NCBI GenBank assembly: GCA_002404675.1
Contig: DHKE01000027.1
Span: 1-34,653, forward strand
Length of the DNA stretch: 34,653 bases
Direction: 5' to 3'
Source: Porphyromonadaceae bacterium UBA4702
GTDB taxonomy: Bacteria; Bacteroidota; Bacteroidia; Bacteroidales; Muribaculaceae
Both the position numbers and the translations under genes were made by a program. Under the pieces are notes generated by a model. The model made no database searches. It saw nothing but the letters and a program-made list of their open reading frames with translations, and was not told where the DNA came from. Positions 23,214 through 30,491 of this stretch are shown piece by piece (position 1 is the stretch's first letter; every line of letters begins with the position of its first letter).

Positions 23214-23626
23214 CGCGCCTCGGTCTGTTGGCGGCTGTCGAGCATGCCGCACAGTATCTCGATGCCGTCAGCTATGAGCATATCGCATGAACGCGCCTGC
23301 GGCTGGCGTTTCAGGTCGCGGCACAGCAGCATGCCGCTGTTGCGGTCACGGAACTGCGAGCACAGGCCGCGCACACGCCCGTAGACCGCCGCCTTCTGCG
23401 CCGGGTCATTGCCGGAAACGATGCTCTCGGCGACAGCCATTGCCGTGGCAACGCCGCAGATTTCACCCTGTCCGCCCACGCCGCCTCCAAGACCCGTAGA
23501 AATGGTGGCTGCCAAACCGGCATCGATGCCGAGCCTGTCAGCGAGCGACATCAACACCGACTGGGCACAGTTGTAGCCCGAGCTGTGAAACTCCAGTCCC
23601 TTGTCTATTCTTTCCTGTGTAGTCAT
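23210..23626 (-). CDS. C_GCAxxG_C_C family protein
   Basis: The 138-residue protein fits the C_GCAxxG_C_C family, which has spaced cysteines thought to bind metal or carry out redox chemistry. Cysteines are Cys20 (SGYNCAQSV), Cys57 in GEICGVATAM, and Cys89, 102, 114 and 126 toward the end. A Gly-rich stretch STGLGGGVGGQGE precedes the central motif. The sequence has no signal peptide. It lies 45 nt after ung and overlaps the DUF5103 start by 4 nt. The biological role is not known. Confidence 0.85.
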   Translation of the reverse strand: MTTQERIDKGLEFHSSGYNCAQSVLMSLADRLGIDAGLAATISTGLGGGVGGQGEICGVATAMAVAESIVSGNDPAQKAAVYGRVRGLCSQFRDRNSGMLLCRDLKRQPQARSCDMLIADGIEILCGMLDSRQQTEAR

Positions 23627-23671
23627 TGCTATTGAGTTGATATATGGTGAGTTGTTGCTGTAAGATGCGCC

Positions 23672-24340
23672 CTACCACTGTACCGGCTCCTTGCCATGGG
23701 CGATGAGGTAGGCGTTGGCCTGTGAGAAATGGCGATTGCCGAAAAATCCCCGGTATGCCGACAGCGGCGAGGGGTGCGGCGAGGTCAGCACCAGATGGCG
23801 CGAGCGGTCGATGAAACTGCCCTTGCGTATGGCATCAGACCCCCACAGCATGAACACGATGTTGTTGCGCTGCTGCGCCAATGCGCGGACGGCAGCATCC
23901 GTGAGGCGCTCCCAGCCGATGCCGCTGTGCGACTTCGGCGAGTGTTCGCGCACAGTGAGCGAGGCGTTGAGCAGCAGCACACCCTGCCGCGCCCAGCGCG
24001 TCAGGTCGCCGTTCTCCGGCATCGGCGCCCCGGTGTCATCAGACACCTCCTTGAAGATGTTGACCAGCGAGGGGGGCATCTGCGCTTGCGGCGACACGGA
24101 GAAGCACAGGCCGTTGGCCTGTCCCGGCCCGTGATACGGGTCCTGCCCCATTATCACCACACGCACCTCGTCAAAGGGACACGCATCGAAAGCCGCGAAA
24201 ATCTTGCCCGCCGGCGGATAGACATGTATTGCCGGATTGCGGTAATCCGCACGCACCACATCAGCCAGCGCACGGAAATAGTCCTGCTCAAACTCCCGGG
24301 CAAGCACCTTGCCCCACCCTGGTTCAATGTTCACCTTCAT
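23672..24340 (-). CDS. ung: Uracil-DNA glycosylase, family 1
   Basis: The 222-residue enzyme removes uracil from DNA at the start of base-excision repair. Family-1 motifs are intact: the water-activating Asp67 in GQDPYHGPGQANGLCFSV, LLLNASLTV (123-130), and His189 in SPHPSPLSAYRGF. The start MKVNIEPGW at 24340 is chosen because it gives the normal family length and lies just after a TAACTTCG promoter element. An upstream in-frame ATG would only add residues translated from the neighbouring terminator hairpin. It is the first gene of the four-gene operon. Confidence 0.96.
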   Translation of the reverse strand: MKVNIEPGWGKVLAREFEQDYFRALADVVRADYRNPAIHVYPPAGKIFAAFDACPFDEVRVVIMGQDPYHGPGQANGLCFSVSPQAQMPPSLVNIFKEVSDDTGAPMPENGDLTRWARQGVLLLNASLTVREHSPKSHSGIGWERLTDAAVRALAQQRNNIVFMLWGSDAIRKGSFIDRSRHLVLTSPHPSPLSAYRGFFGNRHFSQANAYLIAHGKEPVQW

Positions 24341-24345
24341 ATCTG

Positions 24346-24353
24346 CGAAGTTA
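24346..24353 (-). promoter_or_regulatory. Probable promoter -7 element (TAACTTCG) of ung
   Basis: One mismatch to TAnnTTTG, 5 nt before the ATG, so the transcript would be nearly leaderless. Confidence 0.4.
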
Positions 24354-24400
24354 GCAAAAAATCCGCGCACTGCCAAAGCCCCGGCAGCAACTGCACAGCA

Positions 24401-24437
24401 AAAAAAGAGGGCGTACCTGAAAAACAGGCACGCCCTC
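24401..24437 (-). terminator. Intrinsic terminator of the Bax-inhibitor-1-like gene
   Basis: On the minus strand a 13-bp stem with one mismatch (GAGGGCGTGCCTG / CAGGTACGCCCTC) and a 5-nt loop runs directly into TTTTTT, 37 nt past the stop at 24475. Confidence 0.9.
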
Positions 24438-24474
24438 GTATGAGGTGATGCCGCAGCGGCGGCTTGCAATCGGA

Positions 24475-25188
24475 TCAGTTGCGATTCCCTACGAAGCGGA
24501 GCAGGTAGAGGAAGAGGTTGATGAAGTCGAGGTAAAGGTTGAACGCGCCCATTGTGGCAAGTTTGTCGGCAAGCGCCGGGTCAAGGTTGGCAGCAGCCAA
24601 CTTCTTGACGTTCTGCGTGTCATACGCCGTAAGGCCTACGAATATCAGCACACCGCCTATGGAGATAGCCCATTCCAGTCCGCTGCTGTGCAAGAAGAGA
24701 TTGACCACAGAAGCGATGATGAGGCCTATCAGCGCCATTATCATGTATGTGCCGTATTTCGAGAGGTCAGACTTGGTGAAATATCCGTAGACGGACATCG
24801 CGCCGAACACTCCGGCGGTGATGAAGAACGTGTAGGCTATCGAGCCGAGGTCATAAATGAAGAACACGGATGCGAGCGAGCTGCCCATGAGCGCACAGAA
24901 CACTGCATAGAGCGTGATGCAAGTGCCGGTTGACATCTTGTGAAGACGAGACGGGATGATCCACGCCATGGCGATCATGGCGATGAACATCAGGATGTAG
25001 ACCAGAGGGTTGCCGAAAAGCAGCATCATGGCAGTCTCTGACGAGGCCACGCCAATGGCGCAGAACGCGGAGATGAGCAGCCCGAGGAACATGCGCAGAT
25101 AGACACGTTTCAGGACGGCATTGGTCTGTTGTTCGACAGCCTGCTCTGACGGCTGGGCTGGATAGAACTGTTGATTGTTGTATTCCAT
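24475..25188 (-). CDS. Bax inhibitor-1/YccA family membrane protein
   Basis: The 237-residue protein has a polar N-terminus followed by seven hydrophobic helices (for example MFLGLLISAFCAIGVASSET and WAISIGGVLIFVGLTAYDTQ). The GLTAYDTQNVKKLA motif after helix 6 is diagnostic of the BI-1/TMBIM family. Family members form calcium-leak channels or modulate membrane proteases; E. coli YccA is an FtsH substrate and modulator. It follows argS by 74 nt with no clear promoter between, so it may be cotranscribed with argS. Confidence 0.93.
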   Translation of the reverse strand: MEYNNQQFYPAQPSEQAVEQQTNAVLKRVYLRMFLGLLISAFCAIGVASSETAMMLLFGNPLVYILMFIAMIAMAWIIPSRLHKMSTGTCITLYAVFCALMGSSLASVFFIYDLGSIAYTFFITAGVFGAMSVYGYFTKSDLSKYGTYMIMALIGLIIASVVNLFLHSSGLEWAISIGGVLIFVGLTAYDTQNVKKLAAANLDPALADKLATMGAFNLYLDFINLFLYLLRFVGNRN

Positions 25189-25262
25189 TTTATACTGTTT
25201 TGGTTGGTTTTACATTTGGATTATATTGGTTGCTGTTGGTTTACTGCCGTATGCGGCATTTG

Positions 25263-27038
25263 TCACATGCGTTCCGGCATCTCGATGCCGAGCAGTCCTG
25301 TCGCCGTGCGCAAAGTTCGTGCCACAGCGCGCGACAGCATCAGGCGCATATTTCGCAGCTCGCCGTCCACCTCCTTGAGTATCGGGCAGTCGTGGTAGAA
25401 CTGGTTGTACAGTTTCGCCAGGTCGTAGCAGTAATTGGCTACGAGAGCCGGTGAATACGTGCGGCCTGCCTCGCTGACCACCGATGGGAAGTCGGCAAGA
25501 CGCTGTATCAGGGCCGTCTCCTTCTCGCCCGGAAGGGCACGTGCGGCGGCTGCAGCGTCATAGTCGCCGGCGCGGCGGAGCACTGACCGTATTCGGGCGT
25601 AGGTGTATTGCAGGAACGGCCCGGTGTTGCCGTTGAAGTCAATGGACTCCTTGGGGTTGAACATCATGTTCTTGCGCGGGTCAACTTTGAGGAGGAAGTA
25701 TTTCAGGGCTCCGAGGCCTACGATGCGCGAGATTTCGCGGCGTTCCTCTGGAGTCATGTCAGCAAAGCGGTCGGCAGAAGCCTCGGCGGCCTGCGCCTCC
25801 ATCTCGTCCATGAGGTCGTCAGCGTCCACCACCTTGCCCTCGCGGCTCTTCATCTTGCCGTCCGGGAGTTCGACCATGCCGTATGAAAAATGTGTCAAGT
25901 CCTTGCCCCACTTGAAGTCAAGCTTGTCGAGCAGCAGCGAGAGCACCTGGAAATGGTAGTTCTGCTCGTTGCCGACCACATATATCATCTTGTCGATGGG
26001 ATAGTCGCGGTAACGCAGCTTGGCAGTGCCTATGTCCTGAGTCATGTAGACAGAGGTGCCGTCGGCGCGGAGCAGCAGCTTGTGGTCAAGGCCGTCGGCA
26101 GTGAGGTCAGCCCAAACCGAGCCGTCCTCGCGGCGGTACATGATGCCCTTTTCGAGGCCTTTCAGCACCAGCTCCTTTCCCTCGAGGTAGGTGTCTGACT
26201 CGTAGTATATCTTGTCAAACGACACGCCCATGCGGCGGTAAGTCTCGTCAAAGCCCTTGTATACCCACTGGTTCATCATCGCCCAGAGCTTGCGCACCTC
26301 CTCGTCGCCGGCCTCCCAGCGGCGGAGCATCTCGCGGGCCTCCTGCATCAGCGGCGAAGCCTCCTTGGCCTCGTCCTCGCTCATGCCCTGCTCCATGAGC
26401 TGCTTGACCTCCTCGCGGAAATGCTTGTCGAAGGTGACATAGAAATCGCCGATGAGGTGGTCGCCCTTCTTGCCGGCAGCTTCGGGAGTGATGCCATCAC
26501 CCCACTTCTGCCAAGCGAGCATCGACTTGCAGATGTGGATGCCACGGTCGTTGACGATGTTGGTCTTGACCACGCGGTTGCCGTTGGCTTCGAGTATCGA
26601 TGCCAGCGAATAGCCGAGCAGGTTGTTGCGCACATGGCCGAGGTGCAGCGGCTTGTTGGTGTTGGGCGAAGAATACTCCACCATCACGAGCGGCGACTTG
26701 TCAGTCGGCGCGGTGATGCCGTAATTCTCGTCACCGTCAATGGCAGCAAGCAGCCGCGTCCAGTACTGCGGGGCGACAGTGAGGTTGAGGAAGCCCTTGA
26801 CGGCGTTGTATGCACTCACCGCGTCGAGGTTTCCCGTCATCCACTGCCCTATTTCGGAAGCGACGGCCTCCGGGGCCTTCCTCGCCGCCTTGACGTATGG
26901 GAAGACGACAACCGTCAGGTTGCCCTCAAATTCTTTCTTCGTTGCCTGGACGGCAACAGATTCCGGGGTCACGTCTTGGCCGTACAGAGCCTTGACGGCG
27001 TCGGCAACCCCTTGTGCTATTATAGAGTCTATGTTCAT
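25263..27038 (-). CDS. argS: Arginine-tRNA ligase
   Basis: The 591-residue class I synthetase charges tRNA-Arg. It has an N-terminal Arg-S additional domain, the HIGH-type motif SSPNTNKPLHLGHVRNN, the tRNA/active-site segment NIVNDRGIHICKSM, a KMSKS-like loop DGKMKSREGKVV, and a C-terminal DALR anticodon-binding domain (ending ARTLRTATGLLGIEMPERM). Length is normal and nothing suggests damage. No TAnnTTTG element is evident in the 196 nt to the HU gene. Confidence 0.97.
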   Translation of the reverse strand: MNIDSIIAQGVADAVKALYGQDVTPESVAVQATKKEFEGNLTVVVFPYVKAARKAPEAVASEIGQWMTGNLDAVSAYNAVKGFLNLTVAPQYWTRLLAAIDGDENYGITAPTDKSPLVMVEYSSPNTNKPLHLGHVRNNLLGYSLASILEANGNRVVKTNIVNDRGIHICKSMLAWQKWGDGITPEAAGKKGDHLIGDFYVTFDKHFREEVKQLMEQGMSEDEAKEASPLMQEAREMLRRWEAGDEEVRKLWAMMNQWVYKGFDETYRRMGVSFDKIYYESDTYLEGKELVLKGLEKGIMYRREDGSVWADLTADGLDHKLLLRADGTSVYMTQDIGTAKLRYRDYPIDKMIYVVGNEQNYHFQVLSLLLDKLDFKWGKDLTHFSYGMVELPDGKMKSREGKVVDADDLMDEMEAQAAEASADRFADMTPEERREISRIVGLGALKYFLLKVDPRKNMMFNPKESIDFNGNTGPFLQYTYARIRSVLRRAGDYDAAAAARALPGEKETALIQRLADFPSVVSEAGRTYSPALVANYCYDLAKLYNQFYHDCPILKEVDGELRNMRLMLSRAVARTLRTATGLLGIEMPERM

Positions 27039-27234
27039 TCTATGATAACGAAATGTTGAGTTAAGGTATTATGTTAGGCGGAGAGGGAGTGTGTCAGGGG
27101 GCATCTGGCACAAGCGGCAGCCAGGAGACCCCAGGGTTTTCATATATGTACATACACACCGACCGCCTCCACCATGCTTGTTGGCAGGTGAGGACTGTCG
27201 ATGGATGATTTCAGGTTGTCCTGTCTCGCCCGAA

Positions 27235-27498
27235 TTATTTGAGTATTTCGGTAGAGGGTTTGAATTTCACCACCTTGCGGGCTGCGATAGGAATTTTCTC
27301 ACCGGTACGGGGGTTAACGCCCTCACGAGCTTCCTTTTCAACCACTGAGAAAGTGCCGAAGCCGATTATCTGCACCTTGTCCCCACCAGCAAGACCTTCC
27401 TGGATAGTTTCGAGGCAAGCTTCAAGAGCAGCCTTGGCTGTCAGCTTGTTCAATTGAGCCTTGGCAGCGATGCCGTTGACGAGATCTGTCTTGTTCAT
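27235..27498 (-). CDS. HU-family DNA-binding protein
   Basis: The 87-residue protein is a single HU/IHF domain: MNKTDLVNGIAAKAQLNKLT, then GDKVQIIGFGTFSVVEKEAR, then the DNA-contacting arm GVNPRTGEKIPIAARKVVKF. It bends and compacts DNA as a dimer. The sequence fits HU better than IHF, but Bacteroidales carry several paralogues. A promoter element lies 35 nt upstream. A 196-nt gap separates it from argS; I see no gene in that gap. Confidence 0.95.
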   Translation of the reverse strand: MNKTDLVNGIAAKAQLNKLTAKAALEACLETIQEGLAGGDKVQIIGFGTFSVVEKEAREGVNPRTGEKIPIAARKVVKFKPSTEILK

Positions 27499-27532
27499 GT
27501 TTTTGATTGTTTTGTCCTTTATATCAATGGTG

Positions 27533-27540
27533 CAAATATA
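27533..27540 (-). promoter_or_regulatory. Promoter -7 element (TATATTTG) of the HU gene
   Basis: TATATTTG on the minus strand, 35 nt before the ATG at 27498; no clear -33 box. Confidence 0.55.
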
Positions 27541-27586
27541 CGAATTAATTGTGTATTAATGAATTTTCCAGCCGCGAAACACCGCC

Positions 27587-27609
27587 AACAGGGGGCAAAT
27601 AGCCCATTT
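27587..27609. repeat. Copy 2 of a 23-nt recurring motif
   Basis: It begins AACAGGGGGCAAA and ends GCCCATTT, matching 21322-21344 at 19 of 23 positions. It lies between the divergent HU and rhomboid promoters and contains a small GGGC-AAATA-GCCC hairpin. Confidence 0.4.
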
Positions 27610-27745
27610 TTAGTTCTTTTTAACTGTAATAGCCTCAAACTCGCGGCAAAAACCGCCCATTTGCGCCAGTTTCGCGCACCGCCTCCCATGCATATACCGA
27701 AAGGCGATTTAGCCGCGTTATATTGTGAAAGGCCGTTTTTTTGTT

Positions 27746-27753
27746 TAACTTTG
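27746..27753 (+). promoter_or_regulatory. Promoter -7 element (TAACTTTG) of the rhomboid operon
   Basis: TAACTTTG is followed by exactly 4 nt and the ATG at 27758, with TTG at 27723-27725 in the -33 position. The mRNA is probably leaderless, the same geometry as at 452-464. Confidence 0.65.
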
Positions 27754-27757
27754 CGAT

Positions 27758-28552
27758 ATGAATAACTACTCCAAGGGCAACTTCCTGTCCTCGATACCGC
27801 CTGTAACACGCAATATCCTAATCCTCAATGTCTTGGTTTGGGGAGTTATAGAGTTGTGCATGTTCGGAAACGACTCCATGCAGTCGTTCAGCTCGTTCCT
27901 CACCGAAAACCTCGGGCTGCACTTCTGGGGTTCGAGCGAGTTCCAGCCGCTGCAGCTGGTCACATATATGTTCGTCCATGACCCCGGCAGCCCCATACAC
28001 TTGCTGTTCAATATGTTCACGCTGTGGATGTTCGGGCGCATGATGGAACACGTTTGGGGGGCGAAACGGTTTGCGCTCTTCTATTTCGTGTGCGGCATCG
28101 GCGCGGCTCTGGTGCAGGAGGTGGTATGGCAGCTCGTGTGGATGCATGACTACATCAGCGCCCTTGCGCAGCTTAACCATACGTCATACGAGACCATATC
28201 GCAGTATATCAATCAGGGGCTGGCAGCATCTGACGCCAATGTGCTAAGCGCGATATCCGGCTACAAGGCACAGATTCTCACTATCGGCGCATCTGGCGCG
28301 GTGTTCGGCATACTGCTGGGCTTCGCCTTCGTGTTCCCTAACATACCGCTCTACCTGTTCTTCATCCCCGTCCCCATAAAGGCGAAATACATGGTGATAG
28401 GCTATGGCGTCATCGAGCTGCTGCTCGGCGTTTCGGCTGCCAACAGCTCCGTGGCGCACTTCGCACACCTCGGCGGCATGCTCTTCGGACTGATATTGTT
28501 GTTGTACTGGAAAAAGAAACACGGCAGCTTCGGTGGCAACATTTTCAGGTGA
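27758..28552 (+). CDS. Rhomboid-family intramembrane serine protease
   Basis: The 264-residue integral membrane protease has about six helices. The rhomboid catalytic dyad is Ser179 (TIGASGAVFG) and His237 (VAHFAHLGGMLFG). The HLLFNMFTLW motif (81-90) supplies the conserved His and Asn of helix 2. Compared with typical rhomboids there is an extra stretch (about residues 125-172) between helices 3 and 4. It cleaves transmembrane segments of unknown substrates. It is first in a plus-strand set with a second rhomboid and an EEP-family gene, each overlapping the last. Confidence 0.93.
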   Translation: MNNYSKGNFLSSIPPVTRNILILNVLVWGVIELCMFGNDSMQSFSSFLTENLGLHFWGSSEFQPLQLVTYMFVHDPGSPIHLLFNMFTLWMFGRMMEHVWGAKRFALFYFVCGIGAALVQEVVWQLVWMHDYISALAQLNHTSYETISQYINQGLAASDANVLSAISGYKAQILTIGASGAVFGILLGFAFVFPNIPLYLFFIPVPIKAKYMVIGYGVIELLLGVSAANSSVAHFAHLGGMLFGLILLLYWKKKHGSFGGNIFR

Positions 28553-29366
28553 AATAAGATACCGTATGCGCCACGGCGACATGACGCTGTGGCTCGTGGC
28601 CGTAAACGTGGCTGTGTTCTGCCTGGCGTGGGCGGCTGACGCGCTGTTGCCCGGCAATCCGGCGGAAACATACCTGCCGCTGTCCGGCTCGGCGATGCAA
28701 GCGTTGACACACCCGTGGACGCTGGTGACATACATGGTGACGCACTTCTCGCTGCTGCACCTGCTCTGCAACGTGCTGTGGCTCTTCTGGTTTGGCAGAA
28801 TGGCCGAAAACCTCTCGTCGCGGCGGCACATACTGGCGGCATACGTTGCCGGCGGCATCTGCGGCGGGCTGCTCTACATAGCCGCCGGGGCATCGGGGCT
28901 GCTTGCTGTCTCGCAGCTCGTGGGCGCATCGGCAAGCGTGCTGTGCATCATGGCAATGGCGGCAGTACGCACGCCCGACATGGAGCTGAACCTGCTGCTG
29001 ATAGGGCGTGTCAAGCTGAAATGGTTCGCCCTCGTGTGCATATTGCTGGCATTCCTCGGAGGCGGCGGCAACACCGGCGGCGTGGTGGCGCACATAGGCG
29101 GAGCGGCAACCGGACTGATAATGGGGCTGAATGACCGTGGCTTCTTCTCACGCCTGGCACAGCGGCTGCGTTTCCGCGCCAGCGCACGACGCGCCCGCAG
29201 GCATGTCAGGGCAAAGCTGCACAGCGGCAAGGCTGCACAGCCTGAAATGTCAGACACTGACCGTCTCGACGCCCTCCTCGACAAGATACGGGTGTCAGGC
29301 TATGCCTCGCTCTCCAAGGAAGAGCGCGAGGAGCTGCAACGGCTCTCAAAAACAATAGGCAAATGA
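28533..29366 (+). CDS. Second rhomboid-family protease with C-terminal DUF6576-like tail
   Basis: The 277-residue product starts at GTG 28533, overlapping the previous gene by 20 nt; ATG 28566 is an alternative. The GTG start is favoured because residues before the first helix (IRYRMRHGDMTLWLVAVNV) resemble the usual N-terminus of this subfamily. The active site is intact: Ser133 (LVGASASVLCI) and His187 (VVAHIGGAATG), with HFSLLHLLCNVLWLFWFGRM in helix 2. After the last helix a basic region leads to DRLDALLDKIRVSGYASLSK, the helical tail often found on these proteases. Adjacent unlike rhomboids suggest separate substrates or a joint complex. Confidence 0.9.
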   Translation: MATFSGEIRYRMRHGDMTLWLVAVNVAVFCLAWAADALLPGNPAETYLPLSGSAMQALTHPWTLVTYMVTHFSLLHLLCNVLWLFWFGRMAENLSSRRHILAAYVAGGICGGLLYIAAGASGLLAVSQLVGASASVLCIMAMAAVRTPDMELNLLLIGRVKLKWFALVCILLAFLGGGGNTGGVVAHIGGAATGLIMGLNDRGFFSRLAQRLRFRASARRARRHVRAKLHSGKAAQPEMSDTDRLDALLDKIRVSGYASLSKEEREELQRLSKTIGK

Positions 29367-30466
29367 CGACGATGCTGCGCATAACAGCCAAGGTGCTGAC
29401 CTGCCTGCTTGCGCTCGCCGCCGTCGCGGCGGCATACGGCGGACACATCGACCCGCACCTGTGGGCCACGCCGTCGCTGCTGACACTCGCCTACCCCTAC
29501 ATTGCCATGCTGACACTCGCCGCAGGCATTATTTGGCTGTGCTGCCGACGCTACACCCTGGCGATAATCTGCGGCGCTGCCCTCGCTGCCGGCTGCGGCA
29601 CGCTGCTTGTCAACATACCGGTCTCGATGCACAAGTCGGCCAAGCCAGGCGAGAAGCAGTTCTCGCTGATGACGTACAACATCCTCCACGGCGTGGACGC
29701 TCGCGGACGCACGTGCAACACCAACCGTTCCGTAGACTATGTACTGGCCTCAAAAGCGGACATCGTCTGCCTTCAGGAGCTGTACCGCCTCACTCCGGAG
29801 GAAGTGCCGTCGCTCACACACTCGCAGCTTGATGCCATAGAGAAGGCTTATCCGTACCGCATCGAGGGAAAGACAACGCCGATGACGCTGCTGTCGAAAT
29901 ACCCGGTGACATTCATCAAGTCAGGCCGCGTGTCCTCGTGGCTTGACATATATGCGCTATACCGCGTGTCGATAGCCGGGCATACGGTGCATCTGCTCAA
30001 CCTCCACCTCGCCTCGTACAACCTATCCGACAAGGAGCGCGAAGTGATGACAGACATCCACGGCGTGCGGTCGGCACGCAACAGCATATCCCGCTTCAAG
30101 GGGTCAATCCTCGCCAAGATGAAGAAGTCATACCGTGACCGCGCTGCTGACGCAGAGGCGGTGCGCGAGCTGCTCGACTCCATAAAGGGGACAGTGATCG
30201 TATGCGGCGACTTCAACGACGTGCCGGCATCGTGGGCTTACCGCAAGGTGCGCGGCGACGACATGAGCGACGCTTACGCCGACACTGGCTTCGGGCTGAT
30301 GAACACATACAATATGCACGGCTTCTGGTTTCACATTGACCATGTGCTGTACCGTGGCGCGGTGCGCCCACTGTCCGTGCAGAAAGGGAACGTGGACTAT
30401 TCCGACCACTTTCCACTCATCGCGGGTTTCGCGCTGACCCCAAACAAGACACAGAAGAAGAAATGA
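29363..30466 (+). CDS. Membrane-anchored endonuclease/exonuclease/phosphatase family protein
   Basis: The 367-residue protein has three N-terminal hydrophobic helices (within about residues 5-95) and a C-terminal EEP domain, probably outside the cytoplasm. EEP motifs are seen in order: LMTYNILHG, DIVCLQEL, LLNLHLAS, VIVCGDFNDVPAS, IDHVLYRG and the terminal YSDHFPLIAGF. The enzyme could hydrolyse phosphodiesters in lipids, nucleotides or nucleic acid; the substrate cannot be assigned. Its ATG overlaps the stop of the second rhomboid (ATGA), so translation is coupled. A similar pairing of rhomboid and EEP genes is familiar from Bacteroidales, in my recollection. Confidence 0.9.
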   Translation: MTTMLRITAKVLTCLLALAAVAAAYGGHIDPHLWATPSLLTLAYPYIAMLTLAAGIIWLCCRRYTLAIICGAALAAGCGTLLVNIPVSMHKSAKPGEKQFSLMTYNILHGVDARGRTCNTNRSVDYVLASKADIVCLQELYRLTPEEVPSLTHSQLDAIEKAYPYRIEGKTTPMTLLSKYPVTFIKSGRVSSWLDIYALYRVSIAGHTVHLLNLHLASYNLSDKEREVMTDIHGVRSARNSISRFKGSILAKMKKSYRDRAADAEAVRELLDSIKGTVIVCGDFNDVPASWAYRKVRGDDMSDAYADTGFGLMNTYNMHGFWFHIDHVLYRGAVRPLSVQKGNVDYSDHFPLIAGFALTPNKTQKKK

Positions 30467-30491
30467 ATTATATACCAACAAAAATCCGTAT

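Noticed and set aside
24341..24469. Longer N-terminus for uracil-DNA glycosylase
   Set aside because: The extra residues translate the terminator hairpin and lie upstream of the promoter element; the shorter form has the normal family length.
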